DNA from: Pseudomonadota bacterium
Lineage (GTDB): Bacteria > Desulfobacterota > Desulfarculia > Desulfarculales > Desulfarculaceae
DNA: 64,000 nt
Direction of reading: 5' to 3'
Assembly (NCBI GenBank): GCA_018902755.1
Contig: JAHIQI010000050.1
Coordinates: forward strand, 1 to 64,000
Position 1 is the first letter of the stretch. Each line of letters begins with the position of its first letter. The position numbers and the translations under genes are program-made. Of the stretch, positions 51,817-60,308 are shown piece by piece. The notes beneath the pieces were generated by a model, which worked only from the letters and a program-made list of their open reading frames with translations, ran no database searches and was not told where the DNA came from.

Positions 51817-53292
51817 CTAGTCCAAAGAGTAAGGCCCGCCGGGCATCATTATGTTGTTGGGATCCACCATCTTTTTAAACCCGGTCAACAGCTCCACATA
51901 GGAGGGCAGCATGTTTTTCATCAGGGTTTTGTTGGGGATGGTGTGCGAGGCTCCGTACTTGCCCACGATCTGGGCGTAGCAGTCCCTGAGGCACTGCATC
52001 ACCGGGAGCAGCTGGGCCTGGTCCAGGGCCGGGTCGTAAAGAATCTCCTGTTCCACGTACACTGTTGAGCAACGATCGTAGGGAAGCACGATCAACTGAT
52101 GGTCCAACGGCTCGCCGGACAGGGGGTCTCGGAGATCGTACTTTCCCACGATCTGTTTGACGATGCCGTTGATCTCGGCCACGTGGGTTATGGGCAGACA
52201 GCCGATAACCGCCGCGAAGCCGCTGCACGGGGCGTACATGTGCATGATCCCCCGGCTGGCCCCTTCAGCCACCTGGTTGAGGATGGCCATCTCCTCCGGC
52301 TCAAGGCAGAAGGGCTTCCCCCCGTACTCGGCTATCTTTTCGTTGGCCACCCTCTCGAACAGCGCCACCATTTCCTCGGTGCCGCCCAGGCCCAGGGTGA
52401 TCTGGTAGTTGGGCAGGCGGGCCAGCAGCTTTTGGCGCTGCTCTGGATCCTTTATGCGGTGGGGTGACAAAATCAGATGGGCGGTCATGGAGCTGTTGGA
52501 GGCCTGGCAGGTGCGCGAAAACTCCAGGCGCTCCACCGCCTGCATGGCCTTGAGGCAAGGCGCCAGCTCCTCGAATCCGAAGAAGACGTTCTTTTCCACC
52601 GGGGCCACCGGGCGCAGGCGCTCCACCATCTCCACGATGATGCCGTAGTTGCCCAGGCTGCCCCGGAACATGCCGGTCATGTCGGGGCCGTAGGCGTAGC
52701 GGAAATAGGGGTTCACCTCGCCGCCCACGGCGCTGGCCCAGGAGCCGGTGCGCAATATCTCGCCGTTGGGCAGCACCGCCTTGAGGGTCACCGCCCGGTC
52801 GCAGTGGTACTTGCTGGAATAAAGGGTGATGTTGGTCAGCAAATGGTTGCCCACAGGGCTGGTTTGGTAGGGGCCGCCTATGGGTATCACGTCCAAGCCC
52901 TTTTTGTTGGCCTCCTTGCGCAGCCGCCCCCAGGTGACTCCAGGTTCTATGGTCGCGGTCATGGTGTCTTCGTTGATCTCAATGATGCGGTCCATGCGCT
53001 TGAGGTCCAACACCACTCCGCCGGCGTAAGGCAGGGCCGATCCCGCGATGTTCACCCCGAAGCTGCGGGGGTAGATGGGGAAAAGGTGCTGGTTGGCCAA
53101 CTTAACGATCTCTTGGACCTCCTCGGCGGTCTTGGGCATGACCACGAAGTCCGGCAGGGGAACCTCCCGCCCCATCATGGTGGAGTAGGAGTCCTTGATA
53201 TAGGGGATCATGTCCGGAGCGTCCCCGGAGAGATTGGCCCGCCCTACGATGGCTTCCAGCGCCCCCCGTATTTCTTCCAAATTCGCTGCCAT
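51817..53292 (-). CDS. FAD-binding oxidase, GlcD/VAO type, copy 2
   Basis: A 491-residue flavoprotein. The N-terminal FAD_binding_4 domain has the pattern KTAEEVQEIVKLANQHLFPI, YPRSFGVNIAGSALPYAGGV and DTMTATIEPGVTWGRLRKEA, followed by the cap and C-terminal FAD-oxidase domain ending DPNNIMMPGG. These enzymes oxidise 2-hydroxy acids or related alcohols and, in the 4-cresol/vanillyl alcohol group, para-hydroxylated aromatics. It precedes its Fe-S partner by 23 bases. It differs clearly from the other copy at 54505-55950. Confidence 0.9.
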   Translation of the reverse strand: MAANLEEIRGALEAIVGRANLSGDAPDMIPYIKDSYSTMMGREVPLPDFVVMPKTAEEVQEIVKLANQHLFPIYPRSFGVNIAGSALPYAGGVVLDLKRMDRIIEINEDTMTATIEPGVTWGRLRKEANKKGLDVIPIGGPYQTSPVGNHLLTNITLYSSKYHCDRAVTLKAVLPNGEILRTGSWASAVGGEVNPYFRYAYGPDMTGMFRGSLGNYGIIVEMVERLRPVAPVEKNVFFGFEELAPCLKAMQAVERLEFSRTCQASNSSMTAHLILSPHRIKDPEQRQKLLARLPNYQITLGLGGTEEMVALFERVANEKIAEYGGKPFCLEPEEMAILNQVAEGASRGIMHMYAPCSGFAAVIGCLPITHVAEINGIVKQIVGKYDLRDPLSGEPLDHQLIVLPYDRCSTVYVEQEILYDPALDQAQLLPVMQCLRDCYAQIVGKYGASHTIPNKTLMKNMLPSYVELLTGFKKMVDPNNIMMPGGPYSLD

Positions 53293-53306
53293 GTCCCTCC
53301 CTCTCC

Positions 53307-54503
53307 TTATGCGAAGCTGTCCAGCAAAATTTCCGAGATATCCTTGACCGCGATCCGGTCATCCAAGGACTCCGCCTTGAGAGCGTCCTCCAGCATCTTG
53401 GCGCACAAGGGGCAGGCCACGGCCACCACCTCGGCCCCGGTGTCCAGGGCCTCGCGGATGCGCACCCGGTTGGGGCTGCATTCCCCGCCGCCGATCAGGT
53501 CGGTGAAGAAATTGCCTCCTCCCCCGCCGCAGCAAAAGGCGCTCTTGCGCATTCGGGGCATCTCCACCAGCTTCAGCCCAGGCACCGCGCCGAGCACCTT
53601 GCGCGGGGCTTCGTATATTTCGTTGTGCCGCCCCAGATAGCAGGGGTCGTGGTAGGTGGCCTTGATTCCCAGGCGTCCCGGCGAAAGCCTGCCGGTGCTG
53701 AGCAGTTCGGCTAGGACCTCGCTGTAGTGCTGAATCTGGAACCCCGCTCCCCATTGGTCGTAATGGTTGGCGAAGGCGTTGTAGCTATGCGGGTCCAGGG
53801 AGATGATTTTTTTGATGGAGTGCTTTTTGAAGGCCGCGATGTTGGCCTCGGCCAGGTACTGGAACAGGCCGCTCTCGCCCATGACCATGGTGTCGTTGCC
53901 GTCGCTGTACTCCTCGCTCCCCAGGATTCCCAGGGATACGCCGCCGGTCATCAAAAGCTTGGCCACGGACCGGGCCATTTTCTGGCCGCGTTCGTCATAG
54001 GAGCCGACGTCGCCCACGTAGAACAGATACTCCTGGCCCGAATACAGGGGCACTTCGCTCCCCTTGGCCCAGTTCCCCCGCGCATCCTGGGGCTGCTTGT
54101 ATGGGTTGCCGTTGATGTGCACGGCCTTCATGTAGTCGCGCACCAGGGGCGGCACCAGGGAGTTCTCAACCAGGTCCATGCGCATGGCCCGCACTATCTG
54201 GGGTACGTTGACGATGGGCTCCAGGGTGTTGGGGTCCATGGCGTCGCAGGTGGTGGCGCAACAGCCGCAATCGGTGCAGCGGAACACGGAATCGGCCAAG
54301 GGGGATGAGTAGGAGATGTGAGAGTCCAGGATGTCCTGGGCGACCGTTACCCTGCCCCTGGGGGAGCTATCCTCGAAGCCCACTCCCGTGGCCCAAACCG
54401 GGCACATGGCCACGTCCTTTCTCTCCCAAACGCCCCGGCAGATGCCGCAGCCCATGCACTTGGTTACGTTCTCCTTAACCAGCGCCAGATTGGTTGCTTC
54501 CAT
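53307..54503 (-). CDS. CCG-domain Fe-S oxidoreductase (GlcF/HdrD-like), copy 1
   Basis: A 398-residue protein with ferredoxin-type motifs CMGCGICRGVWERKDVAMCP and CTDCGCCATTC, then CCG blocks HDPCYLGRHN, CCGGGGGNFF and ACPLCAKML. It shares long stretches with the Fe-S protein at 50645-51793, showing duplication. The start codon lies one base after the stop of the FAD oxidase upstream, so the two are translated together. Likely electron carrier for that oxidase. Confidence 0.9.
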   Translation of the reverse strand: MEATNLALVKENVTKCMGCGICRGVWERKDVAMCPVWATGVGFEDSSPRGRVTVAQDILDSHISYSSPLADSVFRCTDCGCCATTCDAMDPNTLEPIVNVPQIVRAMRMDLVENSLVPPLVRDYMKAVHINGNPYKQPQDARGNWAKGSEVPLYSGQEYLFYVGDVGSYDERGQKMARSVAKLLMTGGVSLGILGSEEYSDGNDTMVMGESGLFQYLAEANIAAFKKHSIKKIISLDPHSYNAFANHYDQWGAGFQIQHYSEVLAELLSTGRLSPGRLGIKATYHDPCYLGRHNEIYEAPRKVLGAVPGLKLVEMPRMRKSAFCCGGGGGNFFTDLIGGGECSPNRVRIREALDTGAEVVAVACPLCAKMLEDALKAESLDDRIAVKDISEILLDSFA

Positions 54504-54504
54504 T

Positions 54505-55950
54505 TCAGATCCTCCACAGGCCGGGCATCATGATGTCGTTGGGGTCGAGGGCCTTTTTAATGGTGCGCATGAAGTTCTTGTAGGAGGGGGCCCAGACCGA
54601 GGCGCTGTGCGCCAGGCTGGTCCCTTGGTGGGTTTCGGTCCATCCGCCGTATTTTTCGGTGAAGAGCCTTTCCATGCCGCCCAGGGCCTTTTCGTGCAGG
54701 CGCTGCGAGGCCTCATCCCTGGTGGTGCCCTTGCCGAAATAGAGCAGGATTCCGGTGATGGTGGTGGCGCGCAGATAGGGCACCACGAAATCGATGCGCT
54801 TGTAGATGTCCAGGTCGCCCACGGTCTCGTCCAGCAGGGCGTTGATGTCGTCCAAATATTCCAGGGACTGGGGCATGGGTATCAGGGCCTCGCCGAAGTA
54901 GGTCATGGTGGAGCCCATGGGCAGGGCCTGCTGGCCCAGGCGGCGGGCGGAGAACATGTTGGCGATCTGCAATATTTCCCGGCCCACCGTGGCCGGTTGG
55001 CCGCCGTGCTTGTGGCAGATTTTTTCCAAAATGTTCTTCTTGAGCTCGCCCTCCTCGGGGGTGTGGGCCCGGATCACGTGCACGAAGTACCAGGGGCCGT
55101 CTTGCTGGTGGAAGCCCAGCAAGCGGGTGTAGGGGTATGGGTCCGTGGCGGCCAGTTCCCTGAAGGCGTCCCACATGTTTTCCCGGGAGCCCATGTCGGT
55201 GATGCCCAGCATGAACACCTTGGGGTAAGGATGGATGGAAAAAGTGGCTTCGGTCTTGATGCCGAAGCTGCCGCCGTCGCCCACGAACATGCCGGTCATG
55301 TCAGAGCTGCCCGCCTCCCGGTGCAAAAAACGCGGCTGGTGGATGTTGGTGCCCGGCCCTCCCCCGGTCTGCACGATATCGCCGGTGGGGAGCACCACCT
55401 TAAGGCCCAGCAGGTAGTTGTTCATGGTGCCGGAGGTGGCCATGTCCGAAGGCTCCCCTCCGCCCAGGAAGCCGCTGAGCACCCCGCCCACCGTGTCCAT
55501 GTGGATGGGCACGTCCACGGTGTAGGTGTGGAAGCCGTGCTTGCTCACCTCCTCGGCCAACTGAGAGAGGATCACCCCGCTCTGGGCGGTGACGGTCATG
55601 TAGGTGGTGTCGATGTCCAGGATGCGGTTGAGCCGGTGGGTGTCCACCAGGATATTGCTCTGATCGCCCACGTACAGCGGCGGGAAGGTGGACACGCTGC
55701 CGCCGCCGCCCTTGGGGACGATGGGGGTCTTGGTGCGGTTGGCCAGCTTGACCACGGCGGCCACCTCCTCGGTGGTGCCGGGCCGAACCACGATGCCCGG
55801 GATCTTGCCCCTGCCGCCGCCCCCCACGGCGTAAAAAGGCGCCCTGGTGTAGGCCCTTCTGGCGAACTCCTCCACCGTGACGTGCTCGGCCCCCACCACG
55901 GCGCGAATCTCCTCGTAAAGCTCATGCGTCTGGGGCACTGCTTCCGGCAT
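54505..55950 (-). CDS. FAD-binding oxidase, GlcD/VAO type, copy 1
   Basis: A 481-residue FAD_binding_4 flavoprotein. It shows RPGTTEEVAAVVKLANRTKT, PIVPKGGGGSVSTFPPLYVG and DTTYMTVTAQSGVILSQLAE, with the C-terminal domain ending DPNDIMMPGLWRI. It begins the first FAD-oxidase/Fe-S pair of the operon. Predicted role: oxidation of a hydroxy acid or alcohol with electron delivery to the adjacent Fe-S protein. Substrate unknown. Confidence 0.9.
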   Translation of the reverse strand: MPEAVPQTHELYEEIRAVVGAEHVTVEEFARRAYTRAPFYAVGGGGRGKIPGIVVRPGTTEEVAAVVKLANRTKTPIVPKGGGGSVSTFPPLYVGDQSNILVDTHRLNRILDIDTTYMTVTAQSGVILSQLAEEVSKHGFHTYTVDVPIHMDTVGGVLSGFLGGGEPSDMATSGTMNNYLLGLKVVLPTGDIVQTGGGPGTNIHQPRFLHREAGSSDMTGMFVGDGGSFGIKTEATFSIHPYPKVFMLGITDMGSRENMWDAFRELAATDPYPYTRLLGFHQQDGPWYFVHVIRAHTPEEGELKKNILEKICHKHGGQPATVGREILQIANMFSARRLGQQALPMGSTMTYFGEALIPMPQSLEYLDDINALLDETVGDLDIYKRIDFVVPYLRATTITGILLYFGKGTTRDEASQRLHEKALGGMERLFTEKYGGWTETHQGTSLAHSASVWAPSYKNFMRTIKKALDPNDIMMPGLWRI

Positions 55951-56010
55951 TTTTCCCCTCCCCCTGTCGTGCGGGACTTGCCCTGCCCCGGCCTGGGCCG
56001 GGACGCGGGG

Positions 56011-57549
56011 CTAAGACGATTTCTTGGCGGCCAGCATCTGGCGGAACCGCTCCAGCTGCTTGCGTGGCGTCACCGTGGGACGCTCATAGCGCGGCAGATC
56101 CTTTTCGATGCCGAACAAATATTTGGCGATACCCTTGAGCGGCTCCAGGTCGTAACGGGCCATCATGGTGATGGTCTCCATCTGTGGCGAGCCGCCGCCA
56201 TGCAGTCCGGCCACCTGCATCACCCCCGCCACCTCGGAAACCAGAAGGTTCTCCAGGCCCCGGAAGCAACGGTGCTGGTTTTCCGCCGAGATCTTGGGAT
56301 TGCGAAGCATGTACTTGTTGGCCAGGGCGCCAGTCTCCTCGGAGAAGAACTCCTCCTCAAAGGGCAGCGTGGCGCAGAGGCCGCCGGTGAGGTCGGCCAC
56401 GATCTTGTACTCGTTGTATATCTCCTCGCCCGCGATGCGCCGCCCGGCGTTGGTGAGGATCTCGTCGGGGATGTAGGTGCCGCTGGAGGATTGTTCGGCC
56501 CGGTAGGCGCTCATCTGGCCGGCGGCGAACACCAGCTCGGCCGTGCCGATGAGGTGGGATATTTTCTCCTTCACGTGCTCCAGCTTTTCGATGCCGTTGT
56601 ATTCCGAAACCAGGGCCGCGGCGCTGGCCAGGATCTCGGAGATGGCCGGTTTGCACCCGGTGTAGGAGTGGCGGTGATAATGGGCGAACAAAAGGGCCAG
56701 GAACCCGGCGAAGGGCGTCTGTCTGGGGTCGCCCTTGCCGTCCATGAACACCCGCTCCCGGGGGATGAACACGTCGTCAAAGATGGTGAAGGACTCGGCG
56801 TCGCCGGATTCGGCGATGGGCGCGGGCAGGTACTTGCGCAGGTGATGGGTGGCCGGGCGCACCAGCATCTTTATGCCGTCCAGATCGGCGGGCACCGCGA
56901 AGGATACGGCGTAGTCCGCGTCCTTTTCGGTCATGAAGCGGGTGGGCACCACCACGATCTCATCGCTTACCGGTGCGGTGGTGTTGTCTATCTTGGCACC
57001 GCGCACCACGATGCCGTCCGGGCGGCTCTCCACGATTCTGAGATACAGGTCCGGGTCCGGCTGCTCGTGGGGCCGTAGTAAACGGTGCCCCTTGGTGTCG
57101 GTCTGGGCGCAGTTGGCGGTGATGTCGTGCTTCTGCCAGAACTTGAGCACCTCGATAAAATTCTTGTTGGTTTCGGTGCCCAACATCTGGTCCATCTCAT
57201 GGGTCACCACCGACAAGGCGTTCATGGAGTCGGTGCCCATGCAGCGCTGGATGCAACCGCCGGTGCGGTGGCACAGCAGCTTGGTCATGAGCTGTTTGCG
57301 GTGCAGGTCATCGACGCTCTGGTGAATGTGGGTGAAGCGGTTGATGCGCTCGCCGTTCAGGTGGGAAGTGGCGGTGCACAGGCCTTCGAAGGCGGGGTCG
57401 TTGGCTCGGTCGTAGGTCTCCTTTATGGCGAACAGGGAGCCCCTCATATCCCCTATTTCCAGCCGGTCCACTTTTTGGCCGCGCATGTAGATGTTGCGTT
57501 TTAGTTTCTTGATCCGCTCAAGGTATTGATCGTAAGTGTGGACACCCAT
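56011..57549 (-). CDS. 4-hydroxybutyryl-CoA dehydratase / HpaB-family enzyme with Fe-S ligands
   Basis: About 512 residues, HpaB superfamily. ATG 57549 is chosen because GGGAGGG lies seven bases upstream; an in-frame TTG 15 bases earlier lies in that ribosome site. With this start the residues C99 and C103 (GGCIQRCMG), H292 and C299 (HRHSYTGCK) coincide in number with the four [4Fe-4S] ligands of clostridial 4-hydroxybutyryl-CoA dehydratase; Y296 and K300 also match. FAD-only HpaB monooxygenases lack these ligands. The protein should be an FAD/[4Fe-4S] radical dehydratase acting on 4-hydroxybutyryl-CoA or an analogue, giving crotonyl-CoA-type products. Substrate variation is possible. Confidence 0.88.
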   Translation of the reverse strand: MGVHTYDQYLERIKKLKRNIYMRGQKVDRLEIGDMRGSLFAIKETYDRANDPAFEGLCTATSHLNGERINRFTHIHQSVDDLHRKQLMTKLLCHRTGGCIQRCMGTDSMNALSVVTHEMDQMLGTETNKNFIEVLKFWQKHDITANCAQTDTKGHRLLRPHEQPDPDLYLRIVESRPDGIVVRGAKIDNTTAPVSDEIVVVPTRFMTEKDADYAVSFAVPADLDGIKMLVRPATHHLRKYLPAPIAESGDAESFTIFDDVFIPRERVFMDGKGDPRQTPFAGFLALLFAHYHRHSYTGCKPAISEILASAAALVSEYNGIEKLEHVKEKISHLIGTAELVFAAGQMSAYRAEQSSSGTYIPDEILTNAGRRIAGEEIYNEYKIVADLTGGLCATLPFEEEFFSEETGALANKYMLRNPKISAENQHRCFRGLENLLVSEVAGVMQVAGLHGGGSPQMETITMMARYDLEPLKGIAKYLFGIEKDLPRYERPTVTPRKQLERFRQMLAAKKSS

Positions 57550-57591
57550 TTTCGTCCCTCCCAATAATTATGGATATGCTTTGAAAACCTT

Positions 57592-58656
57592 TTAGGTGCT
57601 CTCCACCCGCTTTATTCGGCGCAGGCTTTCCTCCGCTTCCCCCATGATCTTGGCCACCAGTTCGCCGCAGGGGATGACCCGGTCGATAAGCCCCACGCCC
57701 TGCCCGCCCGCCCAGAAAGGCAGCTCCGGGTCGCCGTAGATAAAGGCCGCGGCGGTGATGCTGCCGCCCTTTTCCATGGGCACCGCTTTTTGCAGTTCGG
57801 CCATTTGGCTGAAGTCCAGTTGCCCGCCGTGGGCGATGATCATTTCGCGGAATTTGTCGCTCAAGAGCATGCGCAGGGAGCCCCTCCGCTCACTGGTGAA
57901 ACCGCTGTTGCCCGAGCCGGGTTTGGCCATGGAGCCGTGGCGGATGGAAAAGGTGTCGCCGTCGCGGCTGTCCAGGATGGCCTGCTTGTAGCGGGGATGG
58001 GCCGGGCACTCCTCGGTGGCGATGAAGCGGGTGCCCACGTAGACCCCCTCGGCCCCCAGGGCCAGGGCGGCCACCAACTGGCGGCCGTCGGCCACCCCAC
58101 CGCCCGCGATCACCGGCACGCTTACGGCGCGGGCCACCTGGGGCACCAGGGTGAAGGTGGTGTTCTGGTCGAAACCGCTGTGCCCTCCGCCTTCGGTGCC
58201 CGAAGCCACCACCGCGTCAACCCCGGCCTTTTCCGCCCCCAGGGCGTGGCCCACCGAGGCGCAGACGTGAATGACTTTCATGCCCGCCTCCTTGAGCCGG
58301 GCGGTGAGCACCTTGGCGCTGCCTTGGGACACGATGGCCACTGGCACCTTTTCCTCGATGCCCACCTCGATGCAGCGATCGCTGAATTCCTTGTCCAGCC
58401 CCGCGGCCCCCACCACGAAATTCACCGCAAAGGGTTTGGCGGTCAGAGCCTTGACCTTTCTTATTTGTTCCCTGAGCCGCTCTCCCGTCTCGTCCACGTC
58501 TTTGGTGACCACCCTGGCCCCCGCATTGGGCCCCAGGGTGCCCAGCCCGCCGGCATTGCTTATGGCGGCCACCATTTCCGCGTTGGTCACCCAGGCCATG
58601 GAAGCCAGGATGATGGGATGCTCGATGCCCAGCAGGCTTGTGAGCTTGGTTTTCAT
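57592..58656 (-). CDS. NAD(P)H-dependent flavoprotein, nitronate monooxygenase family
   Basis: A 354-residue TIM-barrel FMN protein. ILASMAWVTNAEMVAAISNA, GGLGTLGPNAG, VASGTEGGGHSGFD, PVIAGGGVADGRQLVAALAL and GAEGVYVGTRFIATEE are the family motifs, including the GGG(H)xG FMN-phosphate region. The family covers nitronate monooxygenases and FabK-like enoyl reductases; in an anaerobe with CoA chemistry nearby an enoyl-thioester reductase role is more plausible than oxygen-dependent chemistry. It is the first gene of the leftward unit, 42 bases before the dehydratase. Confidence 0.88.
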   Translation of the reverse strand: MKTKLTSLLGIEHPIILASMAWVTNAEMVAAISNAGGLGTLGPNAGARVVTKDVDETGERLREQIRKVKALTAKPFAVNFVVGAAGLDKEFSDRCIEVGIEEKVPVAIVSQGSAKVLTARLKEAGMKVIHVCASVGHALGAEKAGVDAVVASGTEGGGHSGFDQNTTFTLVPQVARAVSVPVIAGGGVADGRQLVAALALGAEGVYVGTRFIATEECPAHPRYKQAILDSRDGDTFSIRHGSMAKPGSGNSGFTSERRGSLRMLLSDKFREMIIAHGGQLDFSQMAELQKAVPMEKGGSITAAAFIYGDPELPFWAGGQGVGLIDRVIPCGELVAKIMGEAEESLRRIKRVEST

Positions 58657-59069
58657 GAGTTTCCTCCTAATGGTGGGCGCACGGGAGCCGCACCGGCTTT
58701 GTCAGGCGGCACCGGCTTGAGCAATATTTGCCTAAATGGAACATAATCTCTCATGGTTTTGAGGAGTATGACCAACTTTGCCGCCGTTGTAAAGCTTTTT
58801 TAGAATTTCACTCAATTTTAATAAATCTGTTTAAATTACTGGTTTATTTTATAAAAATTATATTTTTTACATATTTATTACTATTTGAAATGCTTATTTT
58901 TTATATTACTCAATATATTTTTATCTTGATTGCAATAGTATTTGGTGCTAGATTGCTTCCACGATGAGCCGGAAACTCGCCTGATGTTTCGTGGCAAATA
59001 GGTAAAAACACCACTAGAAATAACACCAGAAGCCATCTTGGCGGCCACAGAAAGGGATTTTGCTCGGCG
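58657..59069. other. AT-rich divergent control region
   Basis: A 413-base gap between the leftward catabolic operon and the rightward double-TetR gene. Bases 58790-58960 are far richer in A and T than the genome around them, with many T and A runs. It must hold the promoters for both directions. A promoter-like pair is described separately; no perfect palindromic operator was found by eye. A 79-codon open frame across it is hydrophobic by base composition only and is not accepted as a gene. Confidence 0.6.
58926..58954 (+). promoter_or_regulatory. Candidate promoter for the double-TetR gene
   Basis: TTGATT (58926-58931), a 17-base spacer and TAGATT (58949-58954), about 115 bases before the start codon. 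Chosen by spacing and strength among many AT-rich options. Confidence 0.4.
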
Positions 59070-60275
59070 ATGGACACAAAAAAGGCTCAAGAGAAAAAGG
59101 ACAGGATATTGGCGGCGGCCGAGGAGATCGTTTCCCAAAAGGGACTCAACGACGCCACCATTTCCGACATATCCAAGAAAGCTGGCGTCGCCGATTCGAT
59201 TATTTACCAATTTTTCAAAGGTAAAGAGGACTTAGTCTTCTCAATCCCAGAGGCTAAGTTCAATGAGGTGTTCTCGCAGTTGGACGAGCATCTCCAGGGT
59301 ATTTGGGACGTGGAAAGCCGCCTCAGCAAGATAGTGTGGTTCCATCTGCGCTACTGCGACATGCACCCGCAATACGCGAAAATCCTGTATTTCGAATGCC
59401 TTTCCAACAAAGACTTCTACGTTCATCCCGGCTACGAGGTCATCCGCAAGTATGCGGGCATGCTGCTCTCCTGCCTCGAAGAAGGCATGGCCACGCAACG
59501 TTTTCGTGCCGATATTGAGCCGCGCCTTGTCAGGGACATGATTCTGGGCTTTCTTGGCTGCGAACTGATGGGATGCCTGGCGGTCGGCGATATCAAATCC
59601 TGCGTGCCGGACCTGCACGACTTCATGAACCTGGTAATGGGCATGCTGGCCCCTAGCCACACCCAGGCCCAGGACGGCAAGGCGGAGCGGATTTTACAGG
59701 CCGCGGAGTCGGTTTTCGCGGAATACGGCTTTCAAAAGACCAAGGTTTCGGACATCGCCAAATTGGCCGGAGTGGGTGAAGGCACGGTCTACGAGTATTT
59801 CGGCACCAAGGAAGATCTACTCCTGGCAATACCGGAAAAGCATTTCAACGCCTACTCAGACGGGTTGTCCGAAATTTTCCAGATGCACAACCCCCTTAAA
59901 AAGCTGCGCAGGTACATCAAATACTACTTCTCGCTCTTCTCGACCAAACGCGACTTCCTTAGAGTCTTCCTCATCCAGGTGCAGTTGTCGCGCAGCTTTT
60001 ACGGCAGCAAGGCTTTCCAGGCCTTTGAGCAGTTTTTCAAATTCGCCGATCCCATCATTGAAGAGGGAAAGGCCCAGGGAGTCTTCCGACAGGACGTCAA
60101 CACCCGCTTGTTCAGATACCTGTTCATCGGCACTTTCAACAACCTGACCCTCAGATGGTTCGTCCTGGATACCGACAAAAAAACCGACAAGATGCAGGCC
60201 ATAGACAAAATTACGGACTTGTTGTGCAGCGCGGTCAGCACCGACCGAGACGTCAGGTGTTGGCCCACTGGATAA
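59070..60275 (+). CDS. Tandem double TetR-family regulator
   Basis: A 401-residue protein made of two complete TetR units. Unit 1 (residues 1-200) has the HTH ILAAAEEIVSQKGLNDATIS and KAGVADSIIYQFFKGKEDLV. Unit 2 (about 205-395) has ILQAAESVFAEYGFQKTKVS and LAGVGEGTVYEYFGTKEDLL. Each is followed by its own helical ligand domain. A single chain could bind an operator as a pseudo-dimer and sense two ligands. It starts the rightward unit and faces the ten-gene leftward operon, so it is the likely regulator of the locus. Confidence 0.9.
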   Translation: MDTKKAQEKKDRILAAAEEIVSQKGLNDATISDISKKAGVADSIIYQFFKGKEDLVFSIPEAKFNEVFSQLDEHLQGIWDVESRLSKIVWFHLRYCDMHPQYAKILYFECLSNKDFYVHPGYEVIRKYAGMLLSCLEEGMATQRFRADIEPRLVRDMILGFLGCELMGCLAVGDIKSCVPDLHDFMNLVMGMLAPSHTQAQDGKAERILQAAESVFAEYGFQKTKVSDIAKLAGVGEGTVYEYFGTKEDLLLAIPEKHFNAYSDGLSEIFQMHNPLKKLRRYIKYYFSLFSTKRDFLRVFLIQVQLSRSFYGSKAFQAFEQFFKFADPIIEEGKAQGVFRQDVNTRLFRYLFIGTFNNLTLRWFVLDTDKKTDKMQAIDKITDLLCSAVSTDRDVRCWPTG

Positions 60276-60308
60276 ACCGGGCCGGGCCGCGCTGGAGGGG
60301 AAACTGCG

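Noticed and set aside
54331..57078. A 915-codon open frame opposite the FAD oxidase and dehydratase genes
   Set aside because: It spans parts of two real genes on the other strand and the gap between them, and has the His/Gly/Val-rich composition of antisense shadows.
58728..58967. A 79-codon hydrophobic frame in the divergent control region
   Set aside because: The hydrophobicity follows from T-rich DNA (Phe, Leu, Ile codons). The start lies just past the upstream gene's control region and there is no ribosome site.
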